Positions 8,796 to 16,608 of a stretch of 64,000 nt of DNA are shown in pieces. How positions within the stretch are numbered: position 1 is the stretch's first letter; each line of letters opens with the position of its first letter. A program made the translations under genes and the position numbers. Where the stretch lies: contig OMPR01000017.1 of the NCBI GenBank assembly GCA_900313015.1, positions 93,512 to 157,511 on the forward strand, written 5' to 3'. The notes below the pieces were generated by a model. It was not told where the DNA came from. It was given only the letters and a program-made list of their open reading frames with translations, and did no database searches. The stretch comes from Rhodobacteraceae bacterium EL53. GTDB lineage: Bacteria > Pseudomonadota > Alphaproteobacteria > Rhodobacterales > Rhodobacteraceae.

Positions 8796-10154
8796 TTACA
8801 ATTGTGAGATTAGACTGGTCTTGTCCCAGTGTAATGACATTACGGATGCCGCAAATACAGCGAGTGTGATGACGGCGACCAGATCGTGAAACGGTCCCCA
8901 TGCATGGTGTTTGCGCGCAAGCCAAACCTGAACAGGATAAACCAAGAACGGCACAACTCCGATGGCCAGAATGGCTCCGATTAAGCCAAACTGGGTAATT
9001 CCAATCAGGATTGCCGAGATTTGCAGGCTTGCACGGATCAAGTTCAGTATGAAAAAAGACCGGCCGTCTCCCGCGGCCAGAGCGGCCTGATCGTATGTCA
9101 TTCCAATGACTTGTGGAATAAGCGCGAGCGAAACAAGGGTAACAATCGGGCCAGACAGAAGATACCGATCATCATACATAAACGCGACAAGAGCAGGTCC
9201 AACAAAGGCCATGACCAAAAGCATCCCGGCAATAAGGGATGTCATTCCAACTCGCATGACTTGGTGTTTGCGTTGATTTTCGCGATTCATAAACGCGGGC
9301 TTGTCTCGATAGATGGGGATCGCGATGCGTTGGTTGATCGCAAATCCTAACATGCTTGGAAAGCTGCCAAGGAAAAACCCAATGTTATAAAGCCCCAACA
9401 TTTCAAGCGACAAGAACCGACCAAGGATCGCCCGGTCACCCTGACTGATGAGAAATGCCAGACCGGTGCTGAGAAAAATCCATTTCCCAAAATGGGCCAA
9501 TTCGGTGGCAGCCGCTTTCTCCCAACGAAATTTATTGCGCGCTCCGGGTAGGAAAAAATGGGTCAGAACAAGTTTTGCGACTTCTTGCAGGACGCTGCCA
9601 AGCACCAGTGACATAATCGATTGCGTCATTACGGCCATTACAATCATAAAGACCAGGCCCAAAACCTGACTGATCAGATCCAGAACCGTTAGGCGACCGA
9701 TCAAGAGATGCCTGTTTGCGGTTTCTATCCGCGTTGGATTGAACCCCGAAACCAACAAGGCCACAGCGGCGATGGGCAAGTAGGTATTCAGGTCTGGCTC
9801 TGAATAGAACTGGGCAACGGGCCCTGTCACAAGGCAGGCGACCCCGAACAGAAGTGTTCCGCGTATGACCTGAATCGTCCAAGCCGTATTCAGGAAATCC
9901 GGGTCATCCCCACGTTTACTTTGGGCGATAGAAGGGGAAATGCCGACATCGGAAAACAACATCAAACCAACGGTTACGACGCTGACCAATGCCATCAAAC
10001 CAAAGGCTTCGGGAAAAAGCAGGCGGGTAAGGATCAGGTTGGATGCCAACCTGAGGGCCTGACTGCCGCCATATCCGATAAGAACCCAAGAGGTGCTGCG
10101 CAGGACACGTGCAAATAAACTAGAGCCACTAAAGGCTGCAGCCGGTCGGGTCAT
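8796..10154 (-). CDS. Polysaccharide flippase (Wzx/MOP superfamily)
   Basis: A 452-residue, very hydrophobic protein with about 12-14 predicted membrane spans and the N-terminal pattern of polysaccharide transporters: SWVLIGYGGSQALRLASNLILTR in pieces, then LFPEAFGLMALVSVVTVGLM. The family moves undecaprenyl-linked repeat units across the inner membrane before Wzy polymerisation. It belongs functionally with the priming transferase, Wzz-like and Wzy-like proteins in this window. Transcription is leftward, divergent from the GT4 gene at 10325, with a 170-base gap that should contain both promoters. The start at ATG 10154 has GGAAA nearby, a modest ribosome-binding site. Confidence 0.88.
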   Translation of the reverse strand: MTRPAAAFSGSSLFARVLRSTSWVLIGYGGSQALRLASNLILTRLLFPEAFGLMALVSVVTVGLMLFSDVGISPSIAQSKRGDDPDFLNTAWTIQVIRGTLLFGVACLVTGPVAQFYSEPDLNTYLPIAAVALLVSGFNPTRIETANRHLLIGRLTVLDLISQVLGLVFMIVMAVMTQSIMSLVLGSVLQEVAKLVLTHFFLPGARNKFRWEKAAATELAHFGKWIFLSTGLAFLISQGDRAILGRFLSLEMLGLYNIGFFLGSFPSMLGFAINQRIAIPIYRDKPAFMNRENQRKHQVMRVGMTSLIAGMLLVMAFVGPALVAFMYDDRYLLSGPIVTLVSLALIPQVIGMTYDQAALAAGDGRSFFILNLIRASLQISAILIGITQFGLIGAILAIGVVPFLVYPVQVWLARKHHAWGPFHDLVAVITLAVFAASVMSLHWDKTSLISQL

Positions 10155-10324
10155 GTCTGTTTCCGTTCATCATACCCAGAGGGTAGGGCCAAGCCGTGTT
10201 AACCTATGCTCTCGTCCCAAACGCGTCAATCAAAGCCAAAGGCGACATTTCAAACAGCTGCTTCTTTTCAGGTGGGGTTCAACACGATAGGTATATTGAA
10301 AATCCGTTTCACGGGGATGTTGAT

Positions 10325-11557
10325 GTGAAAATTGCTTATGTATTGAATACTTACCCTCAACCTTCGCACAGCTTCATCCGACGTGAGGTGTTGGCGCTAG
10401 AGCGTCAAGGCTTTGAGATTTCCCGGTTTGCCATGCGCAGATCTGCGGCGGAATTGGTGGACCGACAAGATCAGGCCGAGGCGGAAAAAACAGACTATAT
10501 TCTGGACCGGGGTGCGCTGGGATTGCTTTTTGGATTGGTGCGATCTGCATTGCGTCGCCCGGGGGCCTTTTGGCAAGGCGCAAAGACGGCCTTTCGCTGC
10601 GGTCGGGCGTCACCAACGGGTGTGTTGCGTCACGTGATTTACCTGGCCGAGGCGGTCGATGTGGTCCAACGGGCAAAATCCGCTGAGATAGAGCATCTGC
10701 ATGCCCATTTTGGCACCAATGCCGCGACGGTTGCGATGCTCGCGCATGTTTTGGGCGGGCCAGAGTATTCATTTACGGTTCACGGACCGGAAGAATTTGA
10801 TGCCCCTGCGGCTTTGTCTTTGGGTTCAAAGCTGGACAAGGCCAAGTTTGCGGTCGGCGTAAGTCAGTTCGGCCGGAGCCAGCTCAGCCGATGGGCAAAA
10901 TTTGAATCTTGGGAACAACTGCAAGTGGTTCACTGTGGGATTGAACCGCATGCGTTTGCGGTGACCCAACCGATGTCAGAAAGCACCCTGCATTTGGTTT
11001 CGATTGGCCGGTTCGTCGAACAAAAAGGGCAAATGGTCCTGATTCATGCGTTGGCGAGGTTGCGCAATACCCATCCTCATATCCATCTCACATTGGTTGG
11101 AGATGGCGAAATGCGCGCAGATTTGGAACAGGCTATTGCCAAGCTTGATATAAGTAAAATGGTGACGCTGACAGGATGGCTGGATGAGGCAGGCGTACGC
11201 GCAGCTTTGGGGGCTGCACATGTTCTGGTCATGCCCAGCTTTGCCGAAGGTTTGCCCATGGTCGTGATGGAGGCGATGGCCGCCGCACGGCCTGTCATTG
11301 CGACCTACATAGCGGGAACCCCGGAATTGGTGGTGGATGGTGAAACAGGCTGGCTCGTCCCCGCAGGAGATGCGCAGGCTTTGGCGATTGCGATCGAACG
11401 GGCTGAACACACCCCGCGGTCTGAGCTGGATCAGATGGGGCAAAAGGGGCGTCTGCGTGTGTTAGAGCGTCATGATATAGATCGCGAAGCGACGAAACTG
11501 GCGACGCATTTCCGCACCAATATCAATGATCGCTTACCGCCCTCGAGCCCAGTTTGA
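10325..11557 (+). CDS. Glycosyltransferase family 4
   Basis: A 410-residue GT-B fold retaining transferase. The GTG at 10325 is chosen because GGGGA lies 8 bases upstream and the protein then starts directly with the first Rossmann strand (MKIAYVLNTYPQPSHSFIRRE), although the frame is open 129 bases further back. The N-terminal domain has HAHFGTNAATVA and VHGPEEFD. The C-terminal donor domain has SIGRFVEQKG, LVGDGEMR and the E-x7-E motif region PSFAEGLPMVVMEAMAAARPVI. The donor and acceptor cannot be deduced. Its 3' end overlaps the convergent GT2 gene by 24 bases. Confidence 0.9.
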   Translation: MKIAYVLNTYPQPSHSFIRREVLALERQGFEISRFAMRRSAAELVDRQDQAEAEKTDYILDRGALGLLFGLVRSALRRPGAFWQGAKTAFRCGRASPTGVLRHVIYLAEAVDVVQRAKSAEIEHLHAHFGTNAATVAMLAHVLGGPEYSFTVHGPEEFDAPAALSLGSKLDKAKFAVGVSQFGRSQLSRWAKFESWEQLQVVHCGIEPHAFAVTQPMSESTLHLVSIGRFVEQKGQMVLIHALARLRNTHPHIHLTLVGDGEMRADLEQAIAKLDISKMVTLTGWLDEAGVRAALGAAHVLVMPSFAEGLPMVVMEAMAAARPVIATYIAGTPELVVDGETGWLVPAGDAQALAIAIERAEHTPRSELDQMGQKGRLRVLERHDIDREATKLATHFRTNINDRLPPSSPV

Positions 11558-12379
11558 TTTATCCCTGAACAAGGGTGTTTTGACCGCGAGGCTGACCGTT
11601 ACATACATGCCGAACCCGATTGGATCGCATATCAGCCTCCGGAACTTTCCGCTTAATGGGACGCCCGGTGTATCATCGTTTTGCATCAGCTCTGGGAACT
11701 TGCGCTTGATTTCGTCCACACCTGCGTTTTGGCGCCGACGCACTTTGACCAGATTGGCAAAGCCTTCGACCATTGGCCAGGTGTATCCCGCTGCAACACG
11801 TATCCGTTCCGTTGGTGCAAAGCTGAGGCGCACAAAGGTGTCATCGGAAATGATATCGGGCCAGTCGTGCCAGCGCGCGCGCCCTTTTGCGTTCACCGCG
11901 AACAGCCCAAAACCGGGGACGCCAGTGGTAACAAAAGGAAGGGTGGCCCAACACCGGGCGTAAGCCCGTGTGATCCAGCTCGACGCGCGACTGACACGCG
12001 GAGATCCACTTGCATAAAGTGGCACATCACCAGAAAGCGCTTTGACGATCTGCGGCAAGAGATCGGGATCAAGTTGAACATCCGCGTCGAGATAGGCGCG
12101 GATTGTTCCGGTCGCTGTCGCATCGCCTGCCTGCAACGCACCCAGCTTTCCTCCCTTTTCCAGATCCAGCACTTTCCACGTCCAGCCCAAGTGTTCTGCA
12201 GCATCCTGAAAGCCGTTCGCCAACGCGACCGTCGTATCAGTGCATCCGTTGGCAACGATCACGACGTCGGTTTGCCACCCTGCGGGTAGCGGGGCAGAGG
12301 CCAGCAAAGCCCGCGCGCAGTCTTGGATATACTCCCCCTCGTTATGGGCGGGCAGGATCACGCTGAGAGTTTGGTTCAT
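11534..12379 (-). CDS. Glycosyltransferase family 2
   Basis: A 281-residue GT-A fold transferase. It starts with LSVILPAHNEGEYI and has VIVANGCTDTT, a KGGKLGALQAG stretch, and the D-x-D metal site in AYLDADVQLDPD. A later D-D pair (DIISDDTFVRLSF) is the usual catalytic-base region. It overlaps the upstream SGNH/glycosidase-like gene by 4 bases (ATGA), so it is translationally coupled as the last gene of the minus-strand PKS-NRPS operon. A C-terminal hydrophobic patch could touch the membrane. Its sugar donor is unknown, but the linkage suggests that it acts on the operon's product or on the same glycan. Confidence 0.88.
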   Translation of the reverse strand: MNQTLSVILPAHNEGEYIQDCARALLASAPLPAGWQTDVVIVANGCTDTTVALANGFQDAAEHLGWTWKVLDLEKGGKLGALQAGDATATGTIRAYLDADVQLDPDLLPQIVKALSGDVPLYASGSPRVSRASSWITRAYARCWATLPFVTTGVPGFGLFAVNAKGRARWHDWPDIISDDTFVRLSFAPTERIRVAAGYTWPMVEGFANLVKVRRRQNAGVDEIKRKFPELMQNDDTPGVPLSGKFRRLICDPIGFGMYVTVSLAVKTPLFRDKSNWARGR

Positions 12380-14940
12380 TTAAAGCTGTCCACCACATCC
12401 CACCGGGGGTTCTGGTCGCTCAGGAAGCGCAGATGCCCCCAACTGCCCCATTTGTTGGCGGGGTAAACATCTGCATAGGCGTTGAACAGTTTGCCACCGA
12501 TTGCGTGCCAACCTTGGATCAGTTCTTTGTAGAGCTCGCCCATTTCCGGGGTGTAATTGAGATGAGTGAGAAAGGCGGTCAGTTCGTCGTCATCAACGGG
12601 TGGTCCGACGCCGACCACGTGGCTGCCCCCTTCGTACATAATTAGGTCCAAATCGTACTGTTCGGCGATTTGGGCGTGATAGGGCAGGCGTTCGGTTAGG
12701 TTGTGGGCCAGCGTATCGACATTCTCACCGCTTGTTGCGCCATCACGCAATTCCGCCCATGCTTGGATAGTGGCCAGATCAAAACGATGCTCTGCGACAT
12801 ATTCCTCGTGTGCCGATCCGGACAAGCCTTTGGCATCTGCCTGTTGATTCGCTGCCACCAAACTGTCGTTGAGCCATCGTTTGACCATGGGTTGGCGGGC
12901 CTCTGCTCCCAAAAGGGCGCTGAAATATCCAGTGACGGCATAGGCATCAAAATAGGTCGCGGGGGCTTTGTTTTCGGCGCTTTCATCCTGCCAGTGTGGT
13001 GCCCTTAGAATCTGATCTTCCAACCCGAGCCAACCAGTTTGCGTCGAAATTACTTTGACCAAGCGGTCATCGGCCTGATCGCCATAAACCTCTGACCATA
13101 TTTCGGCCATTTCCATAGCACGCACTGCGTAATACGAAACCCAGAGGTTGTCTTGTTTCCATCGTGCTTGGGCTTGTTCCTCGGCCCAGGCAGCCTGCTG
13201 GAATTGCCAGTTCCACACTTCGTTTGAGAGTTCGACATAGGCTTTTTGCTCGATCCAGAGTGTGTCGCGCACATAGGTCGCGAATTCCCGAATGTAGGCG
13301 TCATCCGCCAGATGGGGCATGTTGAACCAGCCGTCGGCCCCCGTGCGGTTCAACAACTCAACCATGATTTCCATGGGAACGCCATGACGGCCATAGGTAT
13401 AATCATCTGGCTTCGGGCGGTCTTTCCAAGCCGATTGTGTTGAATCGTTGGTTTCCATCCAATCCATGAAGCGAAAGGCGGAAAACCCCTGCATTCGATC
13501 CAACCACAGCGGATTAAATATCGCTCCCGCATCGTAGGCCGCAACATGGTCCAGCTTGACCACTGAAATATTGCGAACGTAATCCCCGCCCAAGTGCGTG
13601 CGTTGAATACGCAAATCCACGCCGCCAAGTCCGGGTTCATAGTCAAACTCGACTGCGTTCTTACCGTACCTTACATTTGTGCCGCGACCAGAAACCTCGA
13701 TGACGCCTTTGCCCTCGTAGCGTAGGCGATAGCGACCGGCTAATGACACAGCTTTGGGCGAGATATCCGTGAGGATCAGCGTGCCGATTGACCCGAGTTC
13801 TGGCGGGATTGCGACCGGCCAACCGTGGGCATCCAGATAATCTGCTGCTGCCAGATCATCGTGGTTTGCACCGCCCCATTCGCCGGCTCTATGTCCAATC
13901 CAGGGGCGCGCGGTTTTGAACACGTCCAAAAATGGTTGCTGCACGGACCAGTCGCTGACTGCCGCCAACCCAATTGCCATTTGAACCTTGGCATCGGGGT
14001 CCAGAGGCGGCGCAAAGCTTTCGGTTAGAGTTTGTGGCGATGCATACTCTTGTGGCGCTTGTTGCTGTTCCTGATCAGGCTCTGCGACGTCTTCAGGTGG
14101 TGGTGCGGGGGTCTCTTCCACTGCGCTAGCCACCTGAACCGGATGAGCGGCATAATAGTCTGAGACGGCCTCCCAGGCTATGTCCTGCAGGCGTTGCGCT
14201 TGCAGCGGGTTGAGGGCTTTGAATGGCTGGCCCCAAGGGTCTCTCAGACGTCGTTTTATCCCTTTGGGGGGTTCCCCTGTGACGGCCGCATATTGGACCA
14301 TCGTCAGGAAATAGAACCCAAAATCGTTGGGGTGTATGTCATCAAAAAAGAACTGATCGATCCGAGTGAACCCCGGCACGGTCCCATTGGCGATTTCATC
14401 AGTCAATCTGGCGATGGCTTGACCCGCTGGCAACAGGCGCATCGGTTCGCCCGGTTTTGATCGGTTGGCATTGACGCCATCGACCACAGATTGCCAGAGC
14501 GCTAGATCTTGATCCAAACGATCGCGCCAAGGGATGTCCGCAGCGGCGTCAAATTCAGTAGACAACCCGCTGCCCGAGCGTAAATCGTGCCATGTTTCCT
14601 GCAGGAAAACGCGTGCATCAGGGTTGGATTGCACGGCCAAATCGTAATACCGCGTCGCGACCCCAATGGTGTCACTGTATTCGATATGGTTGGCAAGCGG
14701 GATGGCCTCGGTCAGGATAACGGCGTTGTATCCGCCTGTCGCCAAAGCCTCTCTGGCGTTCATGCCTTGGGCTGTTGCACCATTGTCCCAATTATATCCA
14801 AGCGGCGAGCCGTTGATGATCTGCATTCCCACAGTGATGCCCCGGTCGCCGAGTGCGCTGGCAAACATGTCTGGGTTGGTTGGACCAAATAGGCTGTGAC
14901 CGATGAAAAACACACCCGTTAGGGTGGAAAGCCAGCTCAT
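12376..14940 (-). CDS. Two-domain protein: SGNH-like hydrolase + glycosidase-like TIM barrel
   Basis: An 854-residue fusion. Residues 1-265 are SGNH-like: the nucleophile block reads GHSL (Ser16) and the catalytic block is DDIHPND (Asp200/201, His203). A Pro/Glu/Gln-rich linker (about 270-310) follows. Residues 315-854 contain a sandwich-like part (about 385-460), then a barrel-like part with LSNEVWNW (Glu574, a clan-A-type Asn-Glu acid/base) and IMYEGG (Glu770, a possible nucleophile). Similar proteins are often loosely called cellulose-binding. The first half is a paralogue of the protein encoded just upstream (14937-15878). It overlaps neighbours on both sides by 4 bases. The N-terminus is hydrophobic but a cleavable signal is unclear. 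Activity on a polysaccharide or its acyl substituents is inferred. Confidence 0.75.
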   Translation of the reverse strand: MSWLSTLTGVFFIGHSLFGPTNPDMFASALGDRGITVGMQIINGSPLGYNWDNGATAQGMNAREALATGGYNAVILTEAIPLANHIEYSDTIGVATRYYDLAVQSNPDARVFLQETWHDLRSGSGLSTEFDAAADIPWRDRLDQDLALWQSVVDGVNANRSKPGEPMRLLPAGQAIARLTDEIANGTVPGFTRIDQFFFDDIHPNDFGFYFLTMVQYAAVTGEPPKGIKRRLRDPWGQPFKALNPLQAQRLQDIAWEAVSDYYAAHPVQVASAVEETPAPPPEDVAEPDQEQQQAPQEYASPQTLTESFAPPLDPDAKVQMAIGLAAVSDWSVQQPFLDVFKTARPWIGHRAGEWGGANHDDLAAADYLDAHGWPVAIPPELGSIGTLILTDISPKAVSLAGRYRLRYEGKGVIEVSGRGTNVRYGKNAVEFDYEPGLGGVDLRIQRTHLGGDYVRNISVVKLDHVAAYDAGAIFNPLWLDRMQGFSAFRFMDWMETNDSTQSAWKDRPKPDDYTYGRHGVPMEIMVELLNRTGADGWFNMPHLADDAYIREFATYVRDTLWIEQKAYVELSNEVWNWQFQQAAWAEEQAQARWKQDNLWVSYYAVRAMEMAEIWSEVYGDQADDRLVKVISTQTGWLGLEDQILRAPHWQDESAENKAPATYFDAYAVTGYFSALLGAEARQPMVKRWLNDSLVAANQQADAKGLSGSAHEEYVAEHRFDLATIQAWAELRDGATSGENVDTLAHNLTERLPYHAQIAEQYDLDLIMYEGGSHVVGVGPPVDDDELTAFLTHLNYTPEMGELYKELIQGWHAIGGKLFNAYADVYPANKWGSWGHLRFLSDQNPRWDVVDSFK

Positions 14941-15878
14941 TGAGGAATCCCCGTCTTTGGATAGGAGGTGACCGTGGACCAGACCGTCTCTTGCATCAAG
15001 TGTGCAGTGTTGGCCGGGACAGCATTTGCGCTTGTACCATCAGCCCGCAACAGTTCATAGGGCAACCCAACAGGAGAGCGTTGATAAAGCACAGCATAAT
15101 GCGTCAGAGCGACAAGATAATTGCCAATGTCGCTAAGATGAATTGGATCGACCTCGCCTGTTTCTGTGCGCGAAAACAGGTCCTCTCGGGTGGAAAGACC
15201 GGGAATGCCGCCCCTTGCATCCACCTGTCCGATCAAACGCGCCATGACTTGGCCTGCGGGGATCACATAGATGGGGCGATTTGGGGCGTTTTTCAGATCA
15301 GGGAGCAGAACTTTTTTTTCCCAAAGAGCGCTTAGGTCAGCGTTAACCCGTGGCAACCAACCCTGAGGGTCATCCAGACGGGGCCACGTTTCATAAAGAA
15401 AAACTTGGGTATCCGCAGAGGACTGGCGGGCCAGTTCAGCCCATTTCGAGAGGTATTTTGCGCTCTTGTGGTATCGGATTGCGGCGCGCAGATCGACCAT
15501 TTCGGTCAGGATGACCGCGTCGTATTCGCCAGATCCGATGGCTTCGGTCGCGGGGCGAAAATGAGGATGTGAATTTTCCGTCTCAAAACCTGCAATTGGA
15601 ACGTCGGGATACCAATGTTCACGTAAAGAGGTGCCCCAGCCCAGCTGGCTATCATAGCGGTGATCCGACCCCGCCAACTGCGCGAGCATGGCTGGGATAT
15701 CACGGCCCACAAGGCTGTGGCCCAAATGATAAACTTTGAGAGGACCTTGTGGCATGGCCGCTGGGGTGGCGTATGCGATTGTGACATTCTGTGGCTCAAG
15801 GTTGCCCTTGGGCAAAGCCCACCAAATCGCCATACCCAATAGGAAGAGGACCGGTAACATCAGTACAATTGCACGCAT
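14937..15878 (-). CDS. Membrane-anchored SGNH-like hydrolase/acyltransferase
   Basis: A 313-residue protein with an N-terminal membrane anchor or signal (MRAIVLMLPVLFLLGMAIWW). The SGNH-like domain has VYHLGHSLVGRDIP (GHSL, Ser at about residue 54), VILTEMVDL, FLYETWP and the Asp-x-x-His block DPIHLSDIGNY. Block order and surrounding residues match the first half of the next gene, so the two arose by duplication. SGNH enzymes hydrolyse or transfer O-acyl groups; acting in the periplasm on a polysaccharide or on the PKS-NRPS product is inference. The stop overlaps the next start by 4 bases. The PPTase gene ends 58 bases upstream, the only real gap in the operon. Confidence 0.75.
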   Translation of the reverse strand: MRAIVLMLPVLFLLGMAIWWALPKGNLEPQNVTIAYATPAAMPQGPLKVYHLGHSLVGRDIPAMLAQLAGSDHRYDSQLGWGTSLREHWYPDVPIAGFETENSHPHFRPATEAIGSGEYDAVILTEMVDLRAAIRYHKSAKYLSKWAELARQSSADTQVFLYETWPRLDDPQGWLPRVNADLSALWEKKVLLPDLKNAPNRPIYVIPAGQVMARLIGQVDARGGIPGLSTREDLFSRTETGEVDPIHLSDIGNYLVALTHYAVLYQRSPVGLPYELLRADGTSANAVPANTAHLMQETVWSTVTSYPKTGIPQ

Positions 15879-15936
15879 TCCTGATCCTTTCGGCGGTTCC
15901 TCTTCGTTGGGTGATCCGGTTACCGTCGCCTAGTTG

Positions 15937-16608
15937 TTACACCAATTCCATTACCGTCGTCACAATCAGGCCATGGCCAATCGCATACCGCCCAGAGATC
16001 GTGTCACCGCTTGCAAAGGGTGCCACATCTTGGCGGAAATGGGCAACAAAGCTTTGATTTTCAAGGTTCACGACAGTTTCAAGCGTATCAAAGTCGAACA
16101 GAGTTTGACTTAGCCGATACTGCGCTTTGTAGACACATTCTTTGATACTAAAGATCAATTTAGCGCTTTGACCCGGGTTTTCCTGTTCGGCCAGCCATTG
16201 GCGTTCGGTCTCGGTGCAGATGGTGGGGAGCAAATCGTCGTCAAGCGGTTGATCAGGTTCCAGATCAAGCCCAAGCAGGCGTATCTCTCCTTCCCAACCG
16301 ACGGCGGCAAGACAGGCCGTGTCGGTATGTGTGATGGAACCAACCAGCATTGGGGGCCAGATGGGCGCGCGATCTTCGCCCATAGGAATTGCGATGGCTG
16401 GGGCGCCCAACTCTTTGAGCGCCAACCGGGCGGCGGCGCGGCCAGCACTAAATGCACGCAGGCGCTTGTCGACGGCGTTTTTCAAGGCCTCGGTTTCTTC
16501 GGGGTAAGCGTCATAGCGACCCGTCGGGTTGGCCGAGGCTAAGGCAACTTTGCCTCGCAGCAGTGGGCTTGCTAACATCAATGCGGCAGTATGATCCAGA
16601 TCGCTCAT
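15937..16608 (-). CDS. 4'-phosphopantetheinyl transferase (Sfp/EntD-type)
   Basis: A 223-residue enzyme that moves the phosphopantetheine arm of CoA onto a carrier-domain serine. The family's signatures are present: a GSITHTD region in the middle, LGLDLEP (Mg-binding Asp and Glu) and IFSIKECVYKAQY (the FSxKE motif, with C for the usual S after E). The length and N-terminal GRAAARLALKELG region fit the EntD-like branch. Its start overlaps the NRPS stop by one base (TAATG), so the two are coupled. It should activate the carrier domains of the NRPS (Ser1461) and PKS (Ser1818) of this operon. No other carrier protein is encoded in the window. Confidence 0.93.
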   Translation of the reverse strand: MSDLDHTAALMLASPLLRGKVALASANPTGRYDAYPEETEALKNAVDKRLRAFSAGRAAARLALKELGAPAIAIPMGEDRAPIWPPMLVGSITHTDTACLAAVGWEGEIRLLGLDLEPDQPLDDDLLPTICTETERQWLAEQENPGQSAKLIFSIKECVYKAQYRLSQTLFDFDTLETVVNLENQSFVAHFRQDVAPFASGDTISGRYAIGHGLIVTTVMELV

